Shown here: piece by piece, positions 23,719 through 32,330 of the stretch
Layout of the letters: every line of letters starts with the position of its first letter
Numbering within the stretch: position 1 is the stretch's first letter
Assembly: GCA_030602715.1 (NCBI GenBank)
Contig: JAUVZD010000010.1
Coordinates: 1 to 64,000, forward strand
DNA length: 64,000 bases
Source of the DNA: Candidatus Coatesiibacteriota bacterium
GTDB lineage: Bacteria; RBG-13-66-14; B26-G2; JAUVZD01
Direction: 5' to 3'
Made by a program: the position numbers and the translations under genes
The notes under the pieces: generated by a model
The model's database searches: none
What the model was told of the DNA's origin: nothing
What the model saw: only the letters and a program-made list of their open reading frames with translations

Positions 23719-24849
23719 TTACTCCAGGACGTGGATGTTCTTCTCCCTGCACATGTCCTTGAGTATCTTCGGCCATACGGTGACGCTGACCTCTCCGAGG
23801 TGTGCAGTCCGTAACAGGTACATATAGGTGCGAGACTGTCCGATGCCCCCGCCGATGCAGAGCGGAATCTCGTCGTTCAGGATCGCCTGGTGATACGGCA
23901 ATTTGAGGAAATCGGTCTGACCGGTCATCTCCAGCTGTTGTTTGAGCATCTCCTTGGTCACCCGGATCCCCATGGAGGTCAGCTCGTGGCGGCGTTTGGT
24001 CACCGGGTTCCAGACGAGAATGTCGCCGTTTAGCCCGTGCATGAGTCTGCCGTCCGCAGAGGTGGTCTCCGTGACCCAGTCGTCGTAGTCCGCCGCCCTC
24101 ATTTCGTGCGGGTAGCCGTCCGCAAGCGTCCAGCCGATCCCGTAGATGAAGACAGCGGAGTATTCCTGCACAATCGCCGTCTCACGCTGTTTGCGGGGCA
24201 GGTCGGGATACTTGTCAAGGATCTCCTCGGCGTGCAGGAATGTCAGCTCCTCGGGGATGTCGGGATACTTGTCCATTTTGAGCTGGGGAAAGAGCTCCCG
24301 GGCGTAAAGACCGGCGCCCCTGATGACCTTCCAGATTTTCTTTACCGTTTCGGTAAGGTAATCCAGGGTGCGGTCCTCGGGTTTGATCACCTTCTCCCAA
24401 TCCCATTGGTCCACATAGGCACTGTGGTCGTGGTCCAGGAAGTAGTCTTTACGCACAGCCTTCATGTCGGTGCAGATGCCCTCACCCACCTGGCAATCAA
24501 ACTGCTTCAGTGCGATGCGCTTCCACTTGGTCGCCGCCTGCACCACCTGGGCGTCAATGGGATTTTTATCGTAGTCGTTGGAGATGTAGAACTGGATGGG
24601 GGTGCGTGAGCCGTCACGGTCCAGGTCGTCGTTCACCCCGCTCTTAACATCCACGATCAGAGGAACCTGAACCATGAATAGATTGAGTTCTTTGCACAGG
24701 TTCTCCTCAATGTAGTCCTTAATAGCAAAGATAGCCTTCTGCGTCTCCTTCGGGGTCAGTAGAGAGGTGTAGTCCTGCGGCAGGATTTTCTCCAACTCAT
24801 TATAGTCCCCGATGCCCGGTCCCGCCAGGTCTGCCTTCTTGTCTGCCAT
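23719..24849 (-). CDS. asnA: Aspartate--ammonia ligase (asparagine synthetase A)
   Basis: 376 aa, slightly longer than the 330-aa E. coli enzyme. AsnA makes asparagine from aspartate, ammonia and ATP and has a class II tRNA-synthetase fold. Diagnostic segments: V-D-V-K-S-G-V-N-D-D-L-D-R-D-G-S (often V-S-G-x-N-D-x-L in the family), I-D-A-Q-V-V-Q-A-A-T-K-W-K-R, and near the end C-I-G-G-G-I-G-Q-S-R, the ATP-binding motif 3. The start follows AAGGAAGGG. It is intact although flanked on both sides by gene debris. Confidence 0.97.
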   Translation of the reverse strand: MADKKADLAGPGIGDYNELEKILPQDYTSLLTPKETQKAIFAIKDYIEENLCKELNLFMVQVPLIVDVKSGVNDDLDRDGSRTPIQFYISNDYDKNPIDAQVVQAATKWKRIALKQFDCQVGEGICTDMKAVRKDYFLDHDHSAYVDQWDWEKVIKPEDRTLDYLTETVKKIWKVIRGAGLYARELFPQLKMDKYPDIPEELTFLHAEEILDKYPDLPRKQRETAIVQEYSAVFIYGIGWTLADGYPHEMRAADYDDWVTETTSADGRLMHGLNGDILVWNPVTKRRHELTSMGIRVTKEMLKQQLEMTGQTDFLKLPYHQAILNDEIPLCIGGGIGQSRTYMYLLRTAHLGEVSVTVWPKILKDMCREKNIHVLE

Positions 24850-25188
24850 TCTGTCCCTTCCTTATGGTTCTATAGTTAATGAATCTTTTCCAAGGGAGAT
24901 AAACTCCCACAATGTTTGCGTAGTTGGTTCTGGAATAAATCCTCCTTAGTTTCGCCCCTGTAACCCTTGTATATGTCTTTGCGTTCCTCTATGTGCGGAA
25001 TAATATCCTCCGGGCGGAAATTTCGGATGGGAAAGATAACATGGATTGTTTATTAAGGCAAGGGGTTTTGAACGGTTTAAGGAACTGGCGAGTTGAAGCC
25101 GGCGAGCCAGGTTCGCCATTGAAAAATCTTCGGGGTTCTGTTAACATCGTTATCCTATCATCCATCAACACATTCTAGTAAGGTCACT
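24850..25188. other. Non-coding gap with a possible coding fragment
   Basis: No intact gene seen. On the minus strand 25049-24876 reads protein-like (F-P-I-R-N-F-R-P-E-D-I-I-P-H-I-E-E-R-K-D, then G-E-T-K-E-D-L-F-Q-N-Q-L-R-K) but has no start codon and is bounded by stops. It may be a decayed gene. No terminator or consensus promoter for leuC could be identified. Confidence 0.35.
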
Positions 25189-26442
25189 ATGAGCCCACCG
25201 CAAACATTCGTTCAGAAGGTCCTGGCGGAAAATGTGGGCAGAGCGAGCGTCGCCCCGGGCGAAATTATTGAAGCCTCTCCCGACGGGGTGATGTCCCACG
25301 AGAACGCCGGTCTGGTCATGCGCCAGTTTCAGGCTATGGGTGCGGAGAAGGTCTTTGACCCGGAAAAGATTCACATCATCTTTGACCACCGGGTGCCGGC
25401 AAACAGCGAGAAGACCGCCGAGGGGCAGGCTGTGGTGCGCCGATTCGTCTCCGCCCAGGGGATAGCCCACTTTCACGATGTTGGCGACGGTGTCTGCCAC
25501 CAGGTGATGATGGAGGAGCATTACATCAGGCCCGGGGGCGTCTATCTGGGCACCGACAGCCACACCACCAGCTACGGCGCCCTCTCGGCATTCTCCACCG
25601 GCATCGGCGCCACCGAGATGGCTTCGGTCTGGGCTACGGGAAAGATATGGCTTCGGGTTCCCCAAACACTGCGCATACTGGTGGACGGCGAGTTTCCGCG
25701 AGGGGTATATGCCAAGGACTTGATACTCAGCATAATTCGGGATGTTACCGCCGAGGGTGCAAACTATATGGCTGTGGAGTTTGACGGTCCCGCACTGGAG
25801 CGCTTATCCATCTCCGAGCGCTTCACCCTCTGCAACCTATCCATGGAGATGGGGGCTAAGTCCGCAGTCTGCCCTCCGAATAAAAAGCTCAAGGACTATC
25901 TGGGAAAGGATTTTCGTGAAGCCCCCTGGTCTGATGGTGACGCCGGGTTCTTCTGCACTATGGAGTATGACCTGGCAAAAATTGAGCCGGTGGTCGCCTG
26001 TCCCCATCGGGTGGACAATGTCAAGCCCATCTCCGAGGTGGCGGGGCTGGAGCTCAACCAGGTCTTTCTCGGCTCCTGCACCAACGGCAGGGAGGACGAT
26101 TTAGCCGTCGCCTCCGAGATTATCAAAGGGAAGAGGGTTCACCCCCGCATCCGCCTGATAATAGCACCTGCCAGCCGGGAGGTTATGTTGGCGTCTATCG
26201 CTTCCGGTCACCTGCAGGAGCTGATAAAAGCCGTGGGAACGCTCATCACCCCCGGATGCGGTCCCTGCCTGGGCGCCCATCAGGGGCTTCTGGCTGGCGG
26301 GGAACGGGCGCTTGCCACCTCCAACCGCAACTTCAAGGGGCGCATGGGGTCGCCGGATGCGGAGGTCTATCTGGCAAGCCCGGCGACTGCCGCCGCCTCC
26401 GCCCTTAGCGGAGTCATCGCCGACCCGAGGGAGTTTTTATAA
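25189..26442 (+). CDS. leuC: 3-isopropylmalate dehydratase-type large subunit (LeuC/homoaconitase family)
   Basis: 417 aa, the shorter archaeal/anaerobe form of LeuC. Motifs: I-I-F-D-H-R-V-P-A-N-S, V-Y-L-G-T-D-S-H-T-T-S-Y-G, F-L-G-S-C-T-N-G-R-E-D-D and T-P-G-C-G-P-C-L-G-A-H; the three cysteines of the last two motifs hold the [4Fe-4S] cluster. The enzyme isomerises 2- to 3-isopropylmalate in leucine synthesis. Close relatives act on homocitrate or citramalate, and without leuA/leuB in the window the substrate is not certain. The stop overlaps the leuD start region (TAATG). Confidence 0.93.
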   Translation: MSPPQTFVQKVLAENVGRASVAPGEIIEASPDGVMSHENAGLVMRQFQAMGAEKVFDPEKIHIIFDHRVPANSEKTAEGQAVVRRFVSAQGIAHFHDVGDGVCHQVMMEEHYIRPGGVYLGTDSHTTSYGALSAFSTGIGATEMASVWATGKIWLRVPQTLRILVDGEFPRGVYAKDLILSIIRDVTAEGANYMAVEFDGPALERLSISERFTLCNLSMEMGAKSAVCPPNKKLKDYLGKDFREAPWSDGDAGFFCTMEYDLAKIEPVVACPHRVDNVKPISEVAGLELNQVFLGSCTNGREDDLAVASEIIKGKRVHPRIRLIIAPASREVMLASIASGHLQELIKAVGTLITPGCGPCLGAHQGLLAGGERALATSNRNFKGRMGSPDAEVYLASPATAAASALSGVIADPREFL

Positions 26443-26456
26443 TGGGGAGGGAGACT

Positions 26457-26945
26457 ATGGCTATCATTGAAGGACCGGTAATCAGGCTGGGCGAGAACAT
26501 AGATACCGACCTGCTCTTTCCGGGCAAGTATCTGCACATATTTGATGCAAAAGAGATGGCACAGCACGCCCTGGAGGGGGTTGACCCCGCCTATCCGGGG
26601 AAGATAGGCGGTAGGGGGATAATCGTCGCCGGGCGCAACTTCGGCTGTGGCTCCAGCCGGGAGCAGGCGGCGACCTGCCTGGCGTCCGTCGGCATCAAAG
26701 CCATAGTAGCCCCCAGCTTCGCCCGCATCTTCTTTCGCAACGCCATCAACCAGGGCATCATCCTGGTGCAGGTTGCGGAGGAGCTGGCGGTGGAGGACGG
26801 CGATTCCATCACCATTGACCTAGACGGTTCGCTGATTAAGTATGACCGCAAGGAGGTGGGCTTCACCCCCCTGCCGGAGTTCCTGCTGGAGATTGTGGAG
26901 AGCGGGGGGCTGGTGGAATATACCCGGAGGAGGTTGGGTGGGTAG
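26457..26945 (+). CDS. leuD: 3-isopropylmalate dehydratase-type small subunit
   Basis: 162 aa from ATG 26457, chosen for the GGGGAGGG site; ATG 26442, overlapping the leuC stop, would add five residues. Swivel-domain motifs are [25 protein letters not shown], and [17 protein letters not shown]. It forms the heterodimer with LeuC. A second small subunit lies at 54360. Confidence 0.95.
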   Translation: MAIIEGPVIRLGENIDTDLLFPGKYLHIFDAKEMAQHALEGVDPAYPGKIGGRGIIVAGRNFGCGSSREQAATCLASVGIKAIVAPSFARIFFRNAINQGIILVQVAEELAVEDGDSITIDLDGSLIKYDRKEVGFTPLPEFLLEIVESGGLVEYTRRRLGG

Positions 26946-27026
26946 GGTGTGGAGCATTGGATGAATAACTAAAAAAACCACAAGGACTGGGGGCTTTTTA
27001 TATGTTGGATTTTCAAAGGATAACTC

Positions 27027-27056
27027 TTGACATATTTGTTAGAAATGTTATATTAT
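27027..27056 (+). promoter_or_regulatory. Sigma70-type promoter for T9SS protein copy 2
   Basis: TTGACA at 27027-27032, then TATTAT at 27051-27056 (18-nt spacer) inside a TATATTATAATAT tract, about 40 nt before the ATG. Confidence 0.65.
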
Positions 27057-27093
27057 AATATAAGAAGAGATTTTCTTAAAAGGGGGTTTAGAG

Positions 27094-28881
27094 ATGAGAT
27101 TAATATGTGTGTTGATGTGTATTTTTGTGTCACTTGCGTTAACTACAGGTGTTTCACTGGCTAAAGCTTGGCAATATTCGTTTATGGACTCAGGATGTGA
27201 TGAAATTGATGGAAGCTCAATTGTTATAGGCAACAATGAACAATATCCTTACTTCATTGAAGAAAACACTATAAAAGACCTAAAGTATGCCTATTGGACA
27301 GGTAGCGAGTGGAACATTCAGACTGTAGATTCAGAGGGGAGTGTGGGAAAATGGACTTCGATAGCCCTAGACAGCCAAGATTTCCCTCATATTTCATATT
27401 ATGAGTATATTGACTACTACACCGGTGCCCTCAAGTATGCACAATGGACAGGAAGTGAGTGGTATATCCAGGTAGTTGATTTTGATGGTAATGTGGGTAG
27501 ATATTCCTCCATTGCTTTAGATACTCAGGATTGTGCTCATATTTCCTATTATGATGACAATGACAATAACCTCAAATACTGTAAATGGACGGGTAGCGAG
27601 TGGGAAATCCAGACTGTGGATTCATATGACACCACGGGAAAATACACCTCAATCGCCCTAGACTCTCAGGATAATCCGCATATATCATATTGTTTTGGTG
27701 GATACTATACTAACCTTAAGTATGCCTACTGGACGGGAAGCGTCTGGGAAATATATACCGTTGATGGTAGTCCGCATGCTGGTTTACATAGTTCTGTTTC
27801 CGTTGACTCCCAAGACTACCCACATATCTCGTATTCTAATCAGTATGTTGTTAATTCTCTTTGGTATGCAAAATGGAATGGTAATTTTTTTGAAAAACAG
27901 GTTGTAGACACAGGTGAGGCAGGCAGATTTAATTCAATAGCCATTGATTCTCAAAACCAACCTCACATATCGTATAAAGGTGGAAGTGGAAATCTAGAGT
28001 ATGCCCATTGTACGGGTAGTGGGTGGGATAAACAAATTGTGGATGATGGATTTGCGTTTTCAGGAACCTCAATAGCTATTGATAGCCAAGATTATCCCCA
28101 TGTATCCTATTATGCCGCTAAAAATGAAGATCTTAAGTATTCATACTGGACAGGTGAAGATTGGGAAATACAGGTTGTGGACTCTGAATTGGAAGTGGGT
28201 AAGTATAGTTCCATTGCTCTAGATGATCACAACTACCCCCATATCAGCTATTTTTATTTAGGTTGTCAATTAGGAACAGATGTGGAACTTATCTCCTTTA
28301 ACGCTCAAGCAAAAGGGAATACCATTTCCATCACCTGGCACGTCCAAACCACCGAGGGCGAGCAGATCGCCGGCTTCAACCTCTACCGCCGGGAGATGAT
28401 AGATGAAATGACCTCGCTCGGCGAGGATAGGTATCCTCGCCTTCTGGAAGATAATTGGCAGAAGATAAACCCCGACCTCATCACCGGCGAGAACCCTTAC
28501 TCCTACACCGACTCACATGTGGATTTCGGCGTAGCCTACCAATACAAACTGGAGGCGGTGCTCGCCGCCGACGCCCCGGAAATACTGGGCACCACCCAAG
28601 CGACAGCAGGACAGCCCATCTCCTTCTCCATCCTGGCCCTCTATCCCAACCCCTCATCCGATAATCTTACCTGCCTGCTGGCTCTGCCCGAGGCAGGACC
28701 AGTGGAACTTACCCTATACGACATCTCCGGGCGGCTGGTGCTTGAACGGCGATTTGAGGCTACCGAGCCCACCGAGATGGAAGCGGTGATTGATGTCTCC
28801 AATCTGGCTAGCGGGGTTTATACCCTGCGGGCGAACCAAGGGGGCTTAGAGGCTAGCGCCAGGGCAGTGGTGTTGCGGTAA
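27094..28881 (+). CDS. Secreted repeat protein (propeller-like) with T9SS sorting domain, copy 2
   Basis: 595 aa with signal peptide M-R-L-I-C-V-L-M-C-I-F-V-S-L-A-L. Eight repeats carry the family core (S-I-A-L-D-S-Q-D-x-P-H-I-S-Y ... L-K-Y-A-x-W-T-G-S-E-W-x-I-Q). The last is cut short before the linker G-F-N-L-Y-R-R-E-M, then the T9SS sorting domain (A-L-Y-P-N-P-S-S-D-N, L-Y-D-I-S-G-R-L-V, G-V-Y-T-L-R-A, ending A-V-V-L-R). The repeat part is clearly AT-richer than the last 560 bp, suggesting a mosaic gene in which a GC-rich export cassette was joined to, or homogenised among, paralogs. This copy is intact. Confidence 0.92.
   Translation: MRLICVLMCIFVSLALTTGVSLAKAWQYSFMDSGCDEIDGSSIVIGNNEQYPYFIEENTIKDLKYAYWTGSEWNIQTVDSEGSVGKWTSIALDSQDFPHISYYEYIDYYTGALKYAQWTGSEWYIQVVDFDGNVGRYSSIALDTQDCAHISYYDDNDNNLKYCKWTGSEWEIQTVDSYDTTGKYTSIALDSQDNPHISYCFGGYYTNLKYAYWTGSVWEIYTVDGSPHAGLHSSVSVDSQDYPHISYSNQYVVNSLWYAKWNGNFFEKQVVDTGEAGRFNSIAIDSQNQPHISYKGGSGNLEYAHCTGSGWDKQIVDDGFAFSGTSIAIDSQDYPHVSYYAAKNEDLKYSYWTGEDWEIQVVDSELEVGKYSSIALDDHNYPHISYFYLGCQLGTDVELISFNAQAKGNTISITWHVQTTEGEQIAGFNLYRREMIDEMTSLGEDRYPRLLEDNWQKINPDLITGENPYSYTDSHVDFGVAYQYKLEAVLAADAPEILGTTQATAGQPISFSILALYPNPSSDNLTCLLALPEAGPVELTLYDISGRLVLERRFEATEPTEMEAVIDVSNLASGVYTLRANQGGLEASARAVVLR
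28420..28441. repeat. Palindrome in the linker of T9SS protein copy 2
   Basis: Arms GGCGAGGATA and TATCCTCGCC around GG, translated in frame as G-E-D-R-Y-P-R. It matches the palindrome at 60687-60710 and half of it recurs in intergenic hairpins at 57268, 59134 and 60193. Confidence 0.9.
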
Positions 28882-28914
28882 ATCCAATAAAGTATAAAAG
28901 ATTTTCGTGAGATG

Positions 28915-28950
28915 AAAAGCCCCCCCGCCTTTGGCGGGGGGGGGCTTTTT
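28915..28950. terminator. Bidirectional terminator
   Basis: A very GC-rich stem (AAAAGCCCCCCCGCC with its complement) ends in T5 on the plus strand and is preceded by A4, so it can serve both the T9SS protein gene and the convergent DUF1847 gene. Confidence 0.85.
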
Positions 28951-28978
28951 CGTTGTCAAATTGTATGATTGAAATGGC

Positions 28979-29584
28979 TCACTCCTCCAATCCCAGCACA
29001 CTCCTCCGCAGATACCGTGAATAGACCGCTGACAGGGGGTTGTGTGCCAGCAGGCGGTCCTTGGCTATGATAGTGGTGACAGGAGCCTTTGAGAGGCGGG
29101 TGAAGACCGCGTCGTGCCCCATACACAAGCCCACTATGCCGTTCAGCTGGGTTTTGGCTCGGTTGAGGGCTTCGGCTTGGGCTACCGGGTTGCAGGCGGT
29201 CTCCAGCTCATTCCGGGGATTTATCCTGGGCAGGGAGAAATCGCTTTTTATCTGGGCGCAGACTTTACAGCAGACCGAGGAGACCTTTAGGTGCTTGGAG
29301 AGGTATCGCTCTATGACCTCCGCCTCGGCTGCAAGACCGATGCAGAAGGCGAGTCCTACATGCTCAAATCCGGCAAATTGAGCAAAGGTGAGGAACTCCT
29401 GAATGCGCCCCAGTTTGCAGTAGTGTTCCGCCTCCAGGCGGGCGGCGGTGCGGAGGAGAGGACCCAGCTCTTCGTCCGCCAGGGCGGAGGCAAGCTGAGG
29501 ATGCTCGCCGGGCTGGCAGTCCACCCCCCGATGGCAGGTCTTGTCCGGGCAGGGGGCGCATCTGTGGGGGAGTCTTTCACTCAT
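28979..29584 (-). CDS. DUF1847 metal-binding protein
   Basis: 201 aa. The N-terminus R-C-A-P-C-P-D-K-T-C-H-R-G-V-D-C and the middle V-G-L-A-F-C-I-G-L-A-x-E-A, V-C-C-K-V-C-A, E-T-A-C-N-P-V-A-Q-A-E-A-L-N and L-N-G-I-V-G-L-C-M-G-H-D-A are the defining segments of DUF1847, a cysteine-rich family of anaerobes presumed to bind metal. No signal peptide. Function unknown. Ribosome site GAGGT before ATG. Confidence 0.9.
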   Translation of the reverse strand: MSERLPHRCAPCPDKTCHRGVDCQPGEHPQLASALADEELGPLLRTAARLEAEHYCKLGRIQEFLTFAQFAGFEHVGLAFCIGLAAEAEVIERYLSKHLKVSSVCCKVCAQIKSDFSLPRINPRNELETACNPVAQAEALNRAKTQLNGIVGLCMGHDAVFTRLSKAPVTTIIAKDRLLAHNPLSAVYSRYLRRSVLGLEE

Positions 29585-29738
29585 AGGTTACCTCTTTGTT
29601 TCAGCAAAGGGACATATTTTGTTTTTGTCCGTCTCTAATTTGTGGCTGCTGGCACAGTTTATAAATTTTCATAGTCTAATAATGCGTGGTCTTATCTATC
29701 ATACGCTTTCTGCGGGTTACCCCGTCGGCGAGGGGGAA

Positions 29739-31052
29739 TTATTCAAGGATGACCTTCCTGGAAATTACATTTTTTATCTTGTCTTGCAGGTTCTCCGCCA
29801 GCAAGGCGAAATCACCGATGAGTTTCTCCTCGTCAATTCTGGTGGAAAAGCCCCCGGAGATTATCTTCTCGCCAGCCACCCAGAGATTGACTACATCCCC
29901 ACGTGAGGCGCAGAGGACGATGTTTTCTACTATATTGCCCCTCTCGCCGGGATATATCGGCTGGAGGTGGGGCTGAATAAGATTGATGGTGAACATATCC
30001 GCCCGCTTGCCCACCGAAAGACTGCCGGTCTCCTTTTCAACGCCGAAACAGCGGGCGCCGTCTATGGTCGCCAGGCGTAGGGCATTCTCCGCACTTAGAG
30101 AATTGGGGGCGGTGGTCAGGCGGTGCAGGAGGCAGGCGACCTTGGCTTCTGCAAGCATGTCGTTGCCGTTGTTCCATAAGGCGCCGTCGGTGCCCAGCCC
30201 CACTTTGACCCCCGCTGAGAGCAACCTGGGAAGAGGGGCTACCCCGTCGCCGAGTTTCATCTCCGAGGTTGGGGTGTTGACTATGGCGGTCGCATTTTTC
30301 GCCAGAAGGGCGATGTCGTCCTCATCCATCCACACTCCGTGCACCCCTACAGTTCCTGATTCAAGTGTGCCGAATTTATCCAGGGCGGCTACCGGTGAGG
30401 CGTTGAAGCGGTCCTTGGCTATCTGCCACCGCCAGGTGGTCTCCGCCAGATGAAGATAGAGGGGAACTCCCAGTTTGTCCCTCAGGCGGGCGTAGCCGGT
30501 CAAGGTCTCCTCGGTCCAGTCCTCCTCGCCCGGGGCGTTGATGTAGGGGAGGAAGCCCCCTTCGGCTACCATTTGGAAGTCTTCCGGTGCCGTCTTCTCC
30601 CCCAGGGTCAGTCCCCCCCAGACGCCCACGGTCCTGAAAGGCTCGCAGATGTCCCCTTTGATGGTGGTGAAGGCGTGGTCCAGGATGAAGGTGGTCCCCC
30701 CTTTGGCGCACTCCAGGTAAGCCAGCTTGCGGATGAGGGGGGTATCCTTCGGCGTCAAAAGCTCATTTAGCCGGCATGTTGGATGATACTGTTCTATGAG
30801 GGTCAAGCCCTCCAGAAGCCCTCTGAATATTACCGCTTCTGAGTGGATGTGTCCGTTTATCAGCCCGGGGAGGAGCGCCTGACCGGAGAGCTCCTCTTGG
30901 GATATGCCGAGATACCGCCCGGGCATATCCTCCGCCGGTCCCAGCCAGGCAATGCGTCCTTTCTCCACCACCAGGTTCCCCACAAAGGGCTTGCTCCCTT
31001 CGGTGTCCAGGGGGACGATGACCGCACCGCTGAGTTGGAAAGTGGAAGCCAT
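29739..31052 (-). CDS. Amidohydrolase, MtaD/chlorohydrolase-like
   Basis: 437 aa from ATG 31052; the frame is open 31 codons further but those residues do not look like the family. Metal-dependent hydrolase motifs: P-G-L-I-N-G-H-I-H-S-E (H-x-H), L-Y-L-H-L-A-E-T, G-V-H-G-V-W-M and G-L-G-T-D-G-A-L-W-N-N-G-N-D-M. Together these point to the subgroup deaminating methylthioadenosine/S-adenosylhomocysteine or guanine-type substrates. The exact substrate is open. It acts in the cytoplasm. The ribosome site is weak. Confidence 0.88.
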   Translation of the reverse strand: MASTFQLSGAVIVPLDTEGSKPFVGNLVVEKGRIAWLGPAEDMPGRYLGISQEELSGQALLPGLINGHIHSEAVIFRGLLEGLTLIEQYHPTCRLNELLTPKDTPLIRKLAYLECAKGGTTFILDHAFTTIKGDICEPFRTVGVWGGLTLGEKTAPEDFQMVAEGGFLPYINAPGEEDWTEETLTGYARLRDKLGVPLYLHLAETTWRWQIAKDRFNASPVAALDKFGTLESGTVGVHGVWMDEDDIALLAKNATAIVNTPTSEMKLGDGVAPLPRLLSAGVKVGLGTDGALWNNGNDMLAEAKVACLLHRLTTAPNSLSAENALRLATIDGARCFGVEKETGSLSVGKRADMFTINLIQPHLQPIYPGERGNIVENIVLCASRGDVVNLWVAGEKIISGGFSTRIDEEKLIGDFALLAENLQDKIKNVISRKVILE

Positions 31053-31253
31053 GGTTTTACTCGTTTCGTGTAATCTCTGTATGTTATCATACTCATTGGA
31101 GGATGACAAGTATGCAAGCCCAACAGAGGAGGCTGGATTGGTCAAAACCTGACAAAAAATTAATAGAAAAAACTCTTGATTTGGATGGATTTTTATGATA
31201 ATTTATCACAAAAGATTCTGGAACTTATCCTGAAATTCTGAAGGAGGAGATTA

Positions 31254-31601
31254 ATGCGCAAGGTAATAGCTCTCAGCGTGTTTCTGCTGGTTCTGACTGC
31301 AGCAAGCTCGACAATGGCTGACGTTACTGTGTATTGCGATTACTGTGGACGGGCTTTTAATGTGGATGAAGGCTTGTATAATTTCGCTTGTCCCTACTGC
31401 GGATACGAGTATGATAGCTGGCACTGTAGCGAGTGCGATGCCATAAACTTTGTTCCCCTGGCTTGGGATGACTATGCCTGCTGGAGCTGCGGCACCACCA
31501 GCGACGGTTGGATCTGCTGGAGTTGCGGGGAGTATAACTTCGTACCTCGCTACTGGGACTCGTTCTACTGCTGGGACTGTGGCGAGTACAACGAGAAGTA
31601 G
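31254..31601 (+). CDS. Exported triple zinc-ribbon protein
   Basis: 115 aa. A clear signal peptide (M-R-K-V-I-A-L-S-V-F-L-L-V-L-T-A-A-S-S-T-M-A) precedes six CxxC knuckles: CDYC, CPYC, CSEC, CWSC, CWSC, CWDC. Paired in order they could form three zinc ribbons. Between them are repeated units x-(I/Y)-N-F-V-P-(L/R)-x-W-D. The protein is rich in Tyr, Trp and Asp. Zinc ribbons of this cytosolic type are unusual outside the cytoplasm. No family name assigned. GGAGGAG site; own terminator at 31625. Confidence 0.8.
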   Translation: MRKVIALSVFLLVLTAASSTMADVTVYCDYCGRAFNVDEGLYNFACPYCGYEYDSWHCSECDAINFVPLAWDDYACWSCGTTSDGWICWSCGEYNFVPRYWDSFYCWDCGEYNEK

Positions 31602-31624
31602 TAAAGACAGACCATAGAATGTCC

Positions 31625-31660
31625 TTTGACCCGGGCAAAGCCAGCCCGGGTCAAAATTTG
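31625..31660 (+). terminator. Terminator of the exported zinc-ribbon gene
   Basis: Perfect 12-bp stem (31625-31636 with 31644-31655, TTTGACCCGGGC and complement), with a weak T-rich tail. Confidence 0.65.
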
Positions 31661-31692
31661 TGCCGGGACAATTTTTATTTTATGACAATAAA

Positions 31693-31721
31693 AGAACCGT
31701 CGCCCAAAGGACGACGGTTCT
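31693..31721. terminator. Hairpin terminator downstream of iorB
   Basis: Stem AGAACCGTCG / CGACGGTTCT (arms 31693-31702 and 31712-31721) with T-rich flanks on the minus strand, where it follows iorB. Confidence 0.65.
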
Positions 31722-31741
31722 CATTTTATAAGTCAAATACT

Positions 31742-32329
31742 CTACACTTGCTTTTCGCCTACCTCCCAGCCTTTCTGAAATGCTTTCAGGTTTACCTGCA
31801 CCGCCTTTTTGGGGACCCTCTCCTTAATGGCTGAAAGCCAGCTCTCCTTGTTGAGGTCCAGTTGGCTGGCAAGGGCTCCGAGGATGACCACATTGACCGC
31901 CCGCACCTCGCCCAGTTCTTTGGCAATGTTGTAGGCGTCTATCTTGATGACCTTGCGTCCGGTCTGAACTAGAAGCTGGTCCAGATTCTGGGGATATTTT
32001 GCCTTACCGGAGGCGACGGTGATGGGGTAAATCTCCTGGTCGTTTACGATTATTACCCCGTCAGGCTTGACCGCCTGGGCGGTGCGATAGGCTTCCAGCT
32101 TTTCAAAGCCGAGGAGGATGTCCGCAGTGCCGGATTTGATCAGTGGTGAGAAGACCTTCTGCCCGTAGCGCAGAGTGGAGACCACGCTACCACCGCGCTG
32201 GCTCATCCCGTGCACCTCAGCCTTCTTCACATCCAGCCCCTCTTTCATCGCAGAGAGAGCGATAATCTCCGAGGCGAGGATGATGCCCTGACCTCCGACG
32301 CCGGCTATGAGCACATCAGCCTTCTTCAC
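31742..32329 (-). CDS. iorB: Indolepyruvate:ferredoxin oxidoreductase, beta subunit
   Basis: 195 aa, usual size. The N-terminus V-L-I-A-G-V-G-G-Q-G-I-I-L-A-S-E-I and H-G-M-S-Q-R-G-G-S-V-V-S-T-L-R are the gamma-domain hallmarks of 2-oxoacid:ferredoxin oxidoreductases. The GTG start lies 1 nt after the iorA stop, so translation is coupled. With IorA it oxidatively decarboxylates aryl-pyruvates from aromatic amino acids to aryl-acetyl-CoA, reducing ferredoxin. Confidence 0.95.
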   Translation of the reverse strand: MKKADVLIAGVGGQGIILASEIIALSAMKEGLDVKKAEVHGMSQRGGSVVSTLRYGQKVFSPLIKSGTADILLGFEKLEAYRTAQAVKPDGVIIVNDQEIYPITVASGKAKYPQNLDQLLVQTGRKVIKIDAYNIAKELGEVRAVNVVILGALASQLDLNKESWLSAIKERVPKKAVQVNLKAFQKGWEVGEKQV

Positions 32330-32330
32330 T

